The notes under the pieces: model-generated
Seen by the model: the letters and a program-made list of their open reading frames with translations, nothing else
Database searches by the model: none
Told to the model about the DNA's origin: nothing
Made by a program: the position numbers and the translations under genes
Shown here: piece by piece, positions 23,270 through 34,559 of the stretch
Layout of the letters: each line of letters starts with the position of its first letter
How positions within the stretch are numbered: position 1 is the stretch's first letter
From: Epiperipatus broadwayi
Lineage: Eukaryota; Onychophora; Udeonychophora; Euonychophora; Peripatidae
Assembly (NCBI GenBank): GCA_028023455.1
Contig: JAQFVV010006221.1
Span: 6,675,011-6,739,010, forward strand
Length of the DNA stretch: 64,000 nt
Direction: 5' to 3'

Positions 23270-23690
23270 CCTATGCCACATGTTTAAAGGATCACTAAAT
23301 GGATTCCAGAAATGGTGGTCAAACTTAAAGCATCATAAACACTGGTGATTAAAACTGATGATGGACATCATCATCATCACAGAAACCAACTAAGGTTAAA
23401 TTACATGCCACCAGCCAAAGCCTTATCAGATAACTAAGAGTTGCAAGCCAACAGTGATGAGTTATCAGACAGCTGTGATGAACTTGCAGTTCCAAGACTA
23501 GCCATCAGCAAATCCTCATCAGATGACAAAAAGTCACAAGCCAACAGTGAAGAGTCATCATCCAGCTGTGATAAATCTAAAATTCCAAGATATCTGAATA
23601 ATAATGAAAGGATCACCAAGCCAGATGAAACTACAAAACAAAAAAAATGTCTTCCATTGGACCTGCATGACTACATTCTCCATGGCTAAA
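23270..23690 (+). pseudogene. Gypsy integrase C-terminal tail
   Basis: About 23295-23400 encodes WIPEMVVK ... IKTDDGHHHHHRNQLR. This corresponds to the WIPGVVV...VRLEDGRxxRRHxDQLR ending of Gypsy integrases (the small SH3-like/GPY-F domain). It continues, after one stop, into a Ser/Asp-rich tail with two imperfect repeats (SQANSEESSSSCDKSKIPR) and terminates at 23689. Because the protease lies just 60-100 bases upstream, about 2.5-3 kb of pol has been deleted. The long frame at 23441 is the tail in its real frame, not an independent gene. Confidence 0.7.
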
Positions 23691-23695
23691 TTCAG

Positions 23696-23709
23696 CCAGG
23701 CAGAGGAAA
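23696..23709 (+). promoter_or_regulatory. Gypsy polypurine tract
   Basis: CCAGGCAGAGGAAA is a degraded purine-rich run placed directly before the TG that opens the 3' LTR, where plus-strand priming takes place in LTR retrotransposons. Confidence 0.5.
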
Positions 23710-24470
23710 TGCCATATCTATTTTTGCCTTCAAATAATGCACTAATTCAGATTCCATCTTATCTAGAATGGATTTAGCATTCATCACCATGAATCTAGCA
23801 TATATAGACAGATAACGCGTAGCCAATGGCAAGAAAGAGTGATAGATGATGATGCTAACTGAATCCTGATGTTTTCATTAAGGAGGGTATCTGGTATAAA
23901 TGGTCAGTCTTTTTGAAAATGTCAGAGAACTATAATCAAACTTGAACTGCAATATGTACATTCTCCAGAGAACTACTATTACAAAGTTGAAAGTCAAGAA
24001 TTCACATTCTTTGTACATGTTCTGCAGAAAACTAATGTTAACTTGAATAGCAGTATATATGTTCTCCAGAGAACTACTGTCACAGAACTGAAAGACAGAA
24101 TCTCTGTTCTCCAGACAGTAGCAATTAAGTTAAATGGTAGTGAAGAAAATCCATATTCAGGACTGAAAGCTACTAGAACCAAACATTAGCATGAGTCAAG
24201 CTGTCATAGTACAGCAAAAGTATCATTGGACTAACTCATGAGGCAGGCTGGCCAAAATACAGTTGGAAGTAATAGTTAAATCTTATATGGGATATTGCAG
24301 TTTGTTCTTCTGTAGTTCACCCCAGAATTAGGAGCTATAACTATCCAACAATAGCAGACAGATTATAGCCATTTAATATATATTTTCAATATGAGTTTAT
24401 ATTTTTGTATTCATGTTTCACTAATAGATATAACTATTAGAAATGTATTTACATGCATTTGTGTTTAGTT
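23710..24470 (+). repeat. Gypsy element, 3' LTR
   Basis: This is the partner of the LTR at 20845. It is longer, mainly through extra AT-rich sequence at about 24370-24445 that interrupts the LTR just before the shared ATTTACATGCATTTGT. The right boundary is approximate because the terminal bases have decayed. The minus-strand frame at 23994-24182 is accidental. Confidence 0.78.
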
Positions 24471-24479
24471 AAAAAAAAG

Positions 24480-25500
24480 ATACATGCTTTTTGTAAAACA
24501 GGTTCACAGAATATTTTTTATCTTGAGATTTATAAAACTTTTTTGTTTGATAGATGATTATTGATTAATAATGTGGCAATGTAAAAAATACTATATATCA
24601 CCCATCACAGCCACACATACAGTTAGCCTTAGGTTTATTGAACATTAGTTTAGTAAACATTTTACTTCAGAATTATGCCATACATTTTGATCTTAAGTCC
24701 TTTACCTTTGAATAAAAATTAAAAATGCTATACTTTTTAGAATTTCAATCTTTAGTTTCATATGAAAAGGAATAGTGTCTGCTCAGTGAAATTCCAACAA
24801 TCAGATGAAATTAAAAATATATTTGTAATGAAGGGAATGCTATATTAAAAAATTAGTTTACTTGTACCTTCTATTATTAAAAACTTCTATAGAAATTTTT
24901 CTTTTTTTATGACTGTGATATGTGATAATCAATTGATTTTCTTATTATTGTTATATATGTATTAACACTTTAATGAAATATCATAATAGAAACTATTAAT
25001 AAATAATGACAGAAGTTAAAAAAAAGCTACAATTTTAATCAAGAAAATTACTTTATTACATTACATTGATATTTTTTTGTGTATTTAATTTCATTTATTT
25101 TGAGTTCACTGACAATTATTGAGTTCTACTTCAAAAAAATTGATTATTAAAATTCAAAAGTAAAAAAATTGGACATTTTTTATTTTTGTTCAAAGAATGT
25201 TTGAGGACCAAAGATCAAATTGTATGGCATATTTTCCTAAAAAAGAATGTTTAGCAGTCCTATTTTATTCCAAACTAATTGTCATTATTAAGAAATCGTA
25301 CTATGAGTGTACACCTGACACAGACAAAAATTAGAGCTAACACAAAATTATCCAGGCAACTAGATAAATAAATATTCTTTATAAACTTCTTGCATTACGG
25401 ATGTAGATATTAGTGATTTTTACTTGGTTTTAATAGACAACATGATCTTACTATAATTGTAAAACTCTTAATCAAATTAATTAGTTATTCTTTTTCTGTA
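24480..25500. other. AT-rich spacer
   Basis: No reading frame of note, RNA gene or repeat family was recognised between the Gypsy element and the LINE fragment. Confidence 0.6.
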
Positions 25501-25505
25501 AGTAC

Positions 25506-25800
25506 GCAATGTATGGGTAAGAGAACCTCATTGAAAAAATTAAAAGATTGAAGTGGAGTTGGGCTGGTCATATTGTTAGAAGAGATGATAATAGATGGAC
25601 AATTGACATTTTAAACGGGATTCCAAGAGATTGTAAAAGACCCAGAAAGAGACCACATGTGAGATGGATGGATGAAATAAGAAAGTGTGCAGGGGTGATG
25701 TGGAGAAGAGAAGCTAAAGATCGGAGAAGATGGATTAACATTGGAGAGACCTTCATCCTGCAGTGGATTGATAATGGTTGATAATGATGATGATGATGAC
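25506..25800 (+). mobile_element. 5'-truncated RTE-type LINE 3' end
   Basis: The frame 25548-25781 encodes KWSWAGHIVRRDDNRW, IPRDCKRPRKRPHVRWMD and WRREAKDRRRWIN, ending ETFILQWIDNG and a stop. It is followed by TTGATAATGATGATGATGAT. Protein and tail match the minus-strand LINE at 16.64-16.95 kb closely. Identity starts at CGCAATGTATGGGTAAGAGA, and a 17-18-base segment present in the longer copy is missing right after it. Truncation from the 5' end is the usual outcome of incomplete target-primed reverse transcription. The two minus-strand frames over this interval are shadows. Confidence 0.88.
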
Positions 25801-25809
25801 ATAATGTAT

Positions 25810-28800
25810 ATATATGTTAATGATCTGGAAAGTAGTTAATTTTGTAGATTAATTTCACTTTTTCCCCCCAAAATAAAAAACGCAATTAAATCAAAAACAT
25901 AAGCAGAATAAAAAACGTTTTAAAATTATATAATCTTTAGTTTTTCTTATGTTATTACACTTTTAATTGTGATATTGCTTTTTCTTTTTGACTATTTTCG
26001 GTTTCCACAATACATATAAATTTTAAGCCGCTACTAAGTGTATCAATTATTGATATATTTCTTAATCCACAGTAAAATAACTTTTATAATCTTTCTATAT
26101 CCAAATTTCAAACTATTTTCAAAAGATGTCGGAATTAAAAGCGTATTTGTTAATATAGTCGTATTTGATAAAAAAATTAGAATTTAGAGAAATGTTGATC
26201 TAGAAGAAAGAAAATATAACATTATAAAACAATGCTGTTCGTTATAATATTTTATCAAAAGGGTAAATGAAATAATCATAGTTCGGTAGTTATTTGGGTA
26301 GGTATTTGAGACATAGCTGCTGGATAAACTTAAACAATTATTACTACTTTAAAAAAAAAAAAAAAAGAGTTTTATTTAAATAAATTTAAAAGATATTCCA
26401 TGTAAAATGAAAGCAGACGAATTTTATTTTTGGTTATTAAATAAAAAAAAATATGTATGACAATAAGTTATATTCTTCCAGTAAATTAATCAAATGTTTG
26501 TCATTTATTAAGTTAATCGGCAGACAATATTTACATACATCAAATGGCGCGAAAAATAAAAAATATTGACTTAATGCGGAATAAGATTAAAACTATATTT
26601 AATATAGCACGTGATAAAACAAACGCCCAAGTTTTCAGTTAGTTGATTCCATTAGAGCAAGGGTGAAACAAGTTAAAGTTTTAACTTTTTTTAGATGTAT
26701 ATATAAAATAATTTTTAACTTGTTTTATTGAAAAACTAAACTTTCATAAGTACTAATAAGTAACGAATTGATTTTGCTAAGATTTTTTTCTGTTCTTCCA
26801 CTTAAAAATTATATTTTGTTTATGTTGTTTACCTTGAAAAAAAATATAAAATGGATCAATCCTAAAATCTACTAGCGGCCTATGTCTTGCGTTTATTTAA
26901 GCAGCATCTCTTTAGAAGTTTATAAGTATAAAAAAAATATATTTTTTTGATTATGGTAAGTATAGTTTTAATATCCAAAATAAAATTTTAATTGCATGTT
27001 TTCATATTAAAAAAAATAGCAACGATCTTCATTGATAAATATTCGGTGATTTTTAGAAAAAAAATTAAAAAGCCAACGCTAAGATTTTACTAAAAATAGC
27101 CTAGTTCTAGGATCGACTTAAAAGATAATTTTAGACTGAGATGTCATAATCTCGTATTACGATTTTTTTTTTTTTTGTAATAAACTTCGTTTTTAAAATT
27201 TAAGTAGATTATGCAATTTTCTAATTGTCGTCTTATGTTTCAAGAATTGAAAACTGATTAACGCTACCATTAGATTATCCTTCTAGCGCATCAGTAATTT
27301 TTTTAGTTATCTTATTTGTTACGGTATATATTTTATTTAACTGATACTGTAAAGCGTATATATAAACTCACCTACGTAGCAGTGTGTATATATTTAATAC
27401 ATATTGCGACTGATTATCATTTTTGATATAGAATAATGAAATTCTTCAGATGCTTTTTCTGCATGTGTATATAAAGCAGTCATTAAACCTTATGATATAG
27501 CTCTAAATATTCAGATACTAAATATTTTGTATTAAGAATAGCGCAGGTGGAAAGCATTGGGTAGCACTGACGACGATTATGATGTTGATCATGACTTAGA
27601 GTAATGTCGTAGTACTTTTTACTTGATTATTTTAATCTGATTTGAAATAGAGAACAGCATATAAAACTATATAAAAGTATGTATACATGTAAAATTAAGA
27701 AAAAAAAAAGTTATATGATGCAAATAAATAAATCAGTGAAAGTAATTTTTTATTATTATATATGTTCATTAGAAGATCGTAATTTCTATTGATTTTATTA
27801 GCGAATTATCTACACATTGTATTTGAGTCATAATATACTCCATGTTCATATAGAATTATTATATCACGAATTGATACTCCTATTTGTACTTCTGATTATG
27901 TATATCATGTCAACCTCATATAACACTCAAAAAATTTTAATAAGTTATTCTTAAGAAATCCCTCTAAAGATTCTTAAGTAATCCCTCTAAAAATGGGGTG
28001 CATTGTTTCAGAAAATATATGCTTTTTTTTTTTTTTTAGTTAAAGCCCAATTACAATAGTATAGCTTCAAACTTACATTTGTTTATACTTTAGCAAACTT
28101 TTATGAATTAAAAAATATTTAACATATTTGTATAAACTTTTCTTACATAAATATTTACATATGCACTTATTTACACATTCTAACTATTTTCATTAAACAC
28201 AAAGCAAAAATCAGTAATTGAATTGATTTCATTTTATCTGTCAACACTAATAGTAGAATCAGTTTAAGTTAATCTTGAATCTCACATTATTACATAAATT
28301 GATTTACATAAAAATCAATAGTAGTTTATTTCCAATATGACAATTATAGTTTGAAATTTTATGCCACTGTAATGTACTAATATATGTATATATTTATGTA
28401 TATAAAAGGAATTATAATTAATACTTATACATTACAAAATTATGGTTGTAATTATTGAAAAAGGTATGTCACTTCCCATATACATTTTGACCCAACTAGG
28501 TCTTTACAGGTAATGCTATGATAAACATAACTCCCTAAATGATATAGCCTTTACTCTACATTTATGTGATATATTCTAAACACGTTTACTTAATAATGAT
28601 ATATTTTGAGAAAACACTTATTTACAATGAACATGTTTTAATTAATGTATAAATAATTCTTGATCACTTTTTATGTCAGAAACTATTATATTTATTTATT
28701 TAGCCTTAAGTATAGAGTTCAAACAGTATTCATATAGTGTACAATCTACCGATTAATTGGAATTATGTAATACTTACCAATAACCTAAAAACAACTAATT

Positions 28801-28890
28801 AATCAAAAATTATATTTATTCTTCAATTAATTTGCAGCTATGGGTATATTAAATAAGCTCCAGATAATAATATTTATTGCAGTGAAAATT
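25810..28890. other. AT-rich DNA, possible LINE tail scrap at 27541-27605
   Basis: Apart from the scrap, nothing was recognised. At 27545 one frame reads RWKALGSTDDDYDVDHDLE and stops. It looks like the 3' end of another RTE-type LINE, where the coding end runs into a (GAT)n tail, but the piece is too short to prove it. A small hairpin around 26666-26730 (AACAAGTTAAA / TTTAACTTGTT) is also visible. Confidence 0.4.
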
Positions 28891-29060
28891 ATTTAACAAC
28901 AACAAAACATCACACAATCATCATTCTTTGTGCTTACACAAGCTGTTTTTCACAGAGGCAACTCTCCTTACAGTAGCGCCATTCAGTGCAAGCACGAGTA
29001 ATCAATGGATACAGGAAAGTTTGTGCATAAAATCTCTATCTAGTGTCCACTCATCCAATA

Positions 29061-29105
29061 TTCCCAGACTAGTGTCTAGCTTGTGGCTTTCATCAGTGAG
29101 GAGTT
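29061..29105 (-). ncRNA. Decayed hammerhead-like motif, inverted arm
   Basis: On the minus strand CTGATGA lies at 29096-29090, followed by AAGCCACAAGCTA, which forms an AGC/GCT stem II with a five-base loop. It is then followed by GACAC instead of GAAAC, TA and GTC. Stem I (CCTCA with TGGGA) is largely preserved. The A-to-C change in the invariant GAAA is expected to abolish cleavage. Confidence 0.5.
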
Positions 29106-29580
29106 GGATCTGAGAGCACTGTACCTAGATCTTAGGATCTAATGAAAGCCACAAGCTAGAAACTAGAATGGGGATATTGGATGAGTAGGCATTAGATAGG
29201 GATTTCATGCATAAAACTTCCTGCATTCATTGTTTACTCTGGCTTGCACTGAGTGGCGCTACTGTATGGAGAGTTTTGCCTCTGAAAAACAGCTTGAGTA
29301 AGCATAAAAATGGTGACCATGTGATGTTTGATAATTTAATACCAATCCTGCCAATAGGATTATGGTAACTGATTATTAAAGAAGCAAAGACACAAAAAAG
29401 TATGGTTCCTGAACTGAGTTCAGATCTATACAACTATACAAACTAATGAACTTAGCTTGAAAACATTGTGTTTTCATTTTGGATTCAAAGCTTTATAGTT
29501 AGCTAAAAAAGTAAAAGGTAGCTAGTGGAGGTTTGCATTGAATCCTAACATCTAAGTGCAGTGCTTTCAGATCCAAGGTT

Positions 29581-29620
29581 CCTCACTGATGAAATCCACA
29601 AGCTAGAAACTAGTCTGGGG
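29581..29620 (+). ncRNA. Small hammerhead ribozyme-like motif
   Basis: The core CTGATGA (29586-29592) and GAAAC (29606-29610) match the hammerhead consensus. GAAAC is followed by TA and then GTC (29613-29615), giving a minimal stem III (AC/GT around a two-base loop) with C at the cleavage position. Flanking CCTCA (29581-29585) and TGGGG (29616-29620) can pair as stem I over five base pairs, one a wobble. The stem II region AATCCACAAGCTA is weakened by a mismatch and carries an extra A before GAAAC. Small variants with nearly absent stem III are known from Penelope-type elements and cut best as dimers. Activity of this copy is uncertain. Confidence 0.6.
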
Positions 29621-29704
29621 ATATTGGATGAGTAGGCAGTAGATATGGGTTTTATGCACAAACCTTTTTGCAATCATTGTAGTTTTGCCTTTGAAAAACA
29701 ACAA

Positions 29705-30335
29705 CAACAACAACAAAAAAAAAAAAAGAATAAAAGGGAAATAATTCTAAAATATATATTATAAAATGCAGACCATAGTGAACATTTTTAAGCTTTCAAT
29801 CATTTGTTTGTTTTGCAGTTTTACTATTTTTACATTACATCACTGCATGAAACTATAACATTAAACATTATGACAGTCACATTCACTTTGTCAACTAAAA
29901 TAGTTCCACTATTATATAAAGGATAAAAGCTCTTTTTATTTGGGTTATTTATATTAAAATGTTTGCCAAGAAATTTTATTGGCGAGAAATATGTATTAAA
30001 AAGTGAACATTATGGCTAATACACTTCTGCTATATGTGAGAAGGAAAAACTTCTAAAAATAATTTATTTTTACTAGATCCAGGGAAAGGATGTCTATCAA
30101 TTAATTTATTTGAACAGGATTTGAAATTGGTTCAACTATCTTTTATGTTTTTATTTAATATTTAATACGTATTTTATGCTTGTTGTTATTTGATAATCTT
30201 GTTGTCATAAATCATTTTAGTTTTGGAATTTTGATTATTATGGGATTTGAATTTCTGGATAATTTATTTATCAATATATATTTTTATTAAATATATATAT
30301 ATTTAAAGTAAGTTATTTTCATTTTAAATATGAGG
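29705..30335. other. AT-rich spacer after the composite repeat
   Basis: It starts with an (ACA)n/poly-A tract at 29700-29726 that could be the tail of the preceding element. No gene was recognised beyond it. Confidence 0.5.
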
Positions 30336-30342
30336 GGGGGGG

Positions 30343-31160
30343 ACCCAAAAATAACTGGAATAATTCTTTGATAAGGGCACTTTTTTGTTGTATATGCTTC
30401 TGCTGCTACATACCTCTTGCGGAATGCTTTTGCATCAATCTGCCAAGTGACATTAATGTGTGAAATAGCACATTTTTTTGTAAAGTGTGTTTTGTGTATT
30501 TGTTAATTTTTTGTAATGGTTGAAAAGTTGGAATGGCAGGGAAAACTTAGAATGCTTGAAACAGATTACAAGAAAGTTGTTCTGGGGAAAAAACAAGTTT
30601 ATGAATGGTTTAATAAAATTAGCAAATTCACCATATCCCAAAAAAGCATAGTGAGGTCCAATGTCAACTCAATGCTGTTATTTTTTTTATGCAAATGACA
30701 TTTTTCTCTCAAATTTAGTTTGTAACAGTCAGACACTTTATCACAAGTTCTGAAATGTTTGTGTGATATGATAAAATGTAAATGTCCAGTTTGTGCCAAA
30801 GTGATGAGTGCAAGCTTCACTACAATAATGCCTCTGCATGCAGTTTTGTGTGTGAAACAATTTTTAATTAAATTCAGCATGATCCGGCTTATTTATCAGT
30901 CATATTCATTTAATTTCTAACCATGTGACTTTTTTTTTTATTATGTTGAATGAAAAAATGTCTCAAATTGTTTTTTTTTTTATGGACTTAGTAGTTGTGA
31001 AGAAAAAATAGGTACAGGTGTTAAAAAGCTTTATTTTATGTTTCTGGATTACTTTGACAAGTGAACAATTATGTTCAAACTGATGTATTAAATGGACAGT
31101 AATTTGAAAACTCTTAAAAATAAACAATTTTTTATTATAAAATTCCAGATACTTTTGGGT
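30343..31160 (+). mobile_element. Mariner-type DNA transposon, internally deleted
   Basis: Terminal inverted repeats ACCCAAAAATAACTGGAAT (30343-30361) and ATTCCAGATACTTTTGGGT (31142-31160) bound 818 bases. The right end is followed by TATA, consistent with TA target choice; the left flank is a run of nine G, so the TA is not seen there. Transposase remnants in between are in the same order as in mariner. Full mariners are about 1.3 kb, so roughly 500 bases are missing. Confidence 0.8.
30516..30940 (+). pseudogene. Mariner transposase remnant
   Basis: The first open piece (30516-30698) begins MVEKLEWQGKLRMLE and contains KKQVYEWFNKISKF, the DNA-binding helix-turn-helix segment that in mariners reads xxQVYEWFxRFKxG. 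After a gap lacking the first catalytic Asp block, about 30800-30940 gives NNASACSFVCE and then SYSFNF, stop, PCDFFF. This corresponds to the DNAPAHTSLLV... and YSPDLAPCDFFLF region around the second and third catalytic Asp (DD34D). Stops and frameshifts are frequent, so it is non-functional. The minus-strand frames at 30453-30641 and 30599-30880 are shadows. Confidence 0.75.
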
Positions 31161-31164
31161 ATAT

Positions 31165-34100
31165 TATTTTTTTAATTTTATGTGCATTTTTAATCATAAT
31201 TTAAGAGGGAATGCATTCATTTTTTATCAATTAGTTATTTTTTTTTTGAGGTAATTAGTAAGTATTATATTTCCTGTCTAGAGGGTAGATCTCTTTAAAT
31301 TTAGCTTTTTTTTTTTTTACATATGCACCCCCCCCCCCCTATTAATTGTTCTCTTTCTGCTTTTGCACATTATCTTATATTTCTAGAAACTATAATTGAT
31401 AGTTGTAAAGATTGGAAAAAAAAATGCTAATGCATTTTAACCAAACCAGGTCTTTTTTAGTTCTGACAAGTCAAACATTTCCCTACATGCCATATGATGA
31501 ATATAAAGAGTTATAAACAGTTACACATACTTTGGTCTTTAATAAATTTAATGAATATAAGATTTAAAAAGGTTATATTTCACTTGAATTGATTGTCTCA
31601 AAATGCATAATAAAGTCCACTGCTATATATTTTTGTCCAATGTCTATAAATGTATGTCTGAAATGTAAGAGCATTAATATAATTTCTAGAAATATAAATG
31701 TGTGCATGAGTAGAAAAGAATTAATAATTAATAAAAAAAAAGAGGAAGCTTGCCATACATTATATTAAAGAGTTATAGATGTATTTGATTTTTAATATAT
31801 ATAATGTTTAAAAAAATAAATATTTTAATCAAGTAAAATGTGATTAATAATATATGTAAATATACACATAATCTCCATAATTATATGTTGTAATTAACAA
31901 TCTAGGTAATGATTTTTTTAAAATAGACTATCACAGTTTTATTAAATCAGAACATTACAATAAACATATTAATTTTTTACAAGTATGTCTGCCTTGCATA
32001 TCTTAATTGAAATTCAAATAGTTATGCTATATCTGATATATTAAATGTTTTTATGGCTATTTGATTCTAGTAAAAGTTTAAGAATAAATGTTATCATTCA
32101 CATAAATAAGTTCTTTGATTTAACATGTTTGAATATTGATAAAATATTAGGGTCACAGATGAATAAATTATTATGGGTCCATATTCAGTCATATATGTAT
32201 TATATAAATTTATTTTAAAAATGCTTTATTTTTAGCAAGCATTTATTCACAAAATTTATTTTTCAATAAATACATAAATCATTTTAATAATTTTATTGGA
32301 TTAGAAATTGTTATATTTATTTTACTTTAGATTCAATTGTTAAATTTAATCAAATTTAACTATATTTCTATACATCAACCTCTGACAATCTCCAACCTCA
32401 TCTGTTTTAACTTGTGCCTATTTTATATTTTTAGAAATGCAGCTAAAGCTTATTTTTGTATTTTAAATGTACAATTATAGACATTAGGAAAATATGCTAA
32501 TGTCAAACCAAGTCTTGTTAATTAATCTATCCTTATATATCTTAAATTGCCTCTTATCATTATATTGTATTTATTGATGTACATTACACAAGTTTTCTTT
32601 AAAATTGCTTATATTTAGCAATCACTTATTTTCAACAAGGGCTTTTTAAATTAGCTACATAATGATTATTAATCATTTTTATTTGATTTAAAATTTTTTA
32701 TATTTTTTTCAATTTTAGATGTAGACTTTAATAAGTTCAAATTTATCTTTTTGCAAAAATGCATTTCAATCTCCATTTTTTACTAGTCACTTTTTTTATA
32801 CAGGCAAACAATCATATATTTTAGAAATTGAACTAATATTTTTACATTCCAAATATAGTGCATATTGATTTAAGTGAAGAGAACTGGTTGAGTTGAAATG
32901 CATTATAGGAGTCATTATATTTTTTTCAAAGTTTATGATCACAAGTTTAGCATGTAAGAATGAATACATAAGTATATATACACATATATGATTACCTAGT
33001 ATATATAAAATAAGGATTTTAAAAAGTTGATTATCTCTAATATAAATAAGATTTAGTTGGAATTACAACACAATATAATAGATAATTATTATATATTGAC
33101 AAATATTTTTTAATATTAATTTATTCCTACATAAATAAAAATGAAACAATTGTTCTCATTACATAAAATAAAAACTAAGATAAGTTTAATGCTCATTTTA
33201 GTTTTTGCCCTAATATTACTATTTTCATTATCATATAAGACATTCTGATCTTATAAATGACATAAATGATATTACTTTCATTTTACATTTTCTGTAGTTA
33301 ATTAATTTTACTTCCATTGTTAACTATTCTCATTAAAACTTTATTTTTTATTTTTTACATATAATCTGAGCTTTGTTGGACAAAACAGCCCTTATATTTC
33401 TACTTTAAAATTTTAATCTTAGGAATATCATTTGATTTATATCCAAATTTGTCAATAGTTGTCTTTCTTTAATGTTTATAGATTTCTTTTTAAAACTATC
33501 TAATTAATAATAATCGAATTAATTTATCAAAAATTTCAGGATCAAAGAAATATAAATTTTCTTTCTTCTCATTTATTTTTTAAATTAAACGAAAGTTCAC
33601 TTCATATGTCTAACTAATCCTTTGGTCTTTTTAAATTCAGCTATTCTTCACACAATATCATGTCTGAAATTAAAAATATTTCTATATAATATTTTTATTG
33701 CAATTGATCTATATGTGATATTATATTTATTGTTTCTAAAATTCTCACAATTTAATGCATTAAGCCATGTTATGGCTAATAATTTTTTTTCAACACACTA
33801 TTAAAGTAAAAGTTATCAGCCATTATTTTCATTTAAATTAAATATAAGCAATTCTTCAAAATATTTTCCTCCTCAGTAGCCTTATCAGTTTCCTGAATTT
33901 TATCACTTTTTATGCAGTTGTAGATTTAAAATCTGATCTCCAATCAATGTATAATTATTTCATTTTTATATACCTTCCACAATCATGTTTTTCTATTCTG
34001 AAAAGAGTTTTTATCACATAAATAACACAGATATCGACATAACATACTAAATTTCATTTTCCAATTAGTTTCTGCTTTTATGTATGTTTGAAACTTTTGA

Positions 34101-34550
34101 AGTTATACTGGAAAATAACTAATTGATAAATTGAAGATTCTGTACTGTTGATATTGACACATATTTAAAGATGGAAATAGTGGAACCTGAATTTTTATAT
34201 AAAGAAATCTAAAAGTAAGTATGCTATGAGTTGGAATATAGATTTGTATTTTTACAATTATCTGTATTTAAATAAAATAATAGTAGGGCTTTTACAATAA
34301 TTTTTTATAAAGTCATCTAAAAACATAATTTGCAAAAATTGTAACAGCTATTATGCAAAATTCTTCATTGAAAAAGAAAGCATTTTCCTATAACATGAAA
34401 TAAGTTTTTAAAATTTTTTTTATCAAATAATTTATAAGTAAAAATTTGTGTCTGTAGTTGTAAAATAATAAAATATTTGGTTTATTGAATATTTATGCAT
34501 GTAATTAGTTTATTTTTGAAAAATGAAACATTTTCCCATAATGAGACAAA
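31165..34550. other. AT-rich DNA without recognisable genes
   Basis: No protein family, RNA gene or repeat family was recognised. A run of 12 C lies at 31328-31339. The frame at 33622-33804 has no motif and is considered accidental. Confidence 0.6.
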
Positions 34551-34559
34551 CTATCACTA

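Larger units (their letters stand above)
28900..29700. mobile_element. Composite inverted/direct repeat with hammerhead-like motifs, copy 1
   Basis: A unit containing GGATATTGGATGAGTAGGCA, TTTTATGCATAAA, ACTCTGGCTTGCACTGAGTG and GAGAGTTTTGCCTCTG occurs three times: minus strand at about 28910-29110, plus strand at 29130-29340, and plus strand, truncated, at 29575-29700. A 230-base spacer separates the last two. The same order and orientation recur at 54457-55175, so this is one element type. Each unit starts with a CTGATGA...GAAAC core. Penelope-like elements are known to carry small hammerhead variants in terminally repeated segments and often show inverted and tandem terminal copies, so a non-autonomous Penelope-type remnant is inferred. 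No Penelope RT or GIY-YIG domain is present here. Confidence 0.65.

Noticed and set aside
26650-26735. hAT-like end or regulatory hairpin (CAAGGGTGAAACAAGTT)
   Set aside because: Only a short chance-level hairpin is visible; there is no second terminus.
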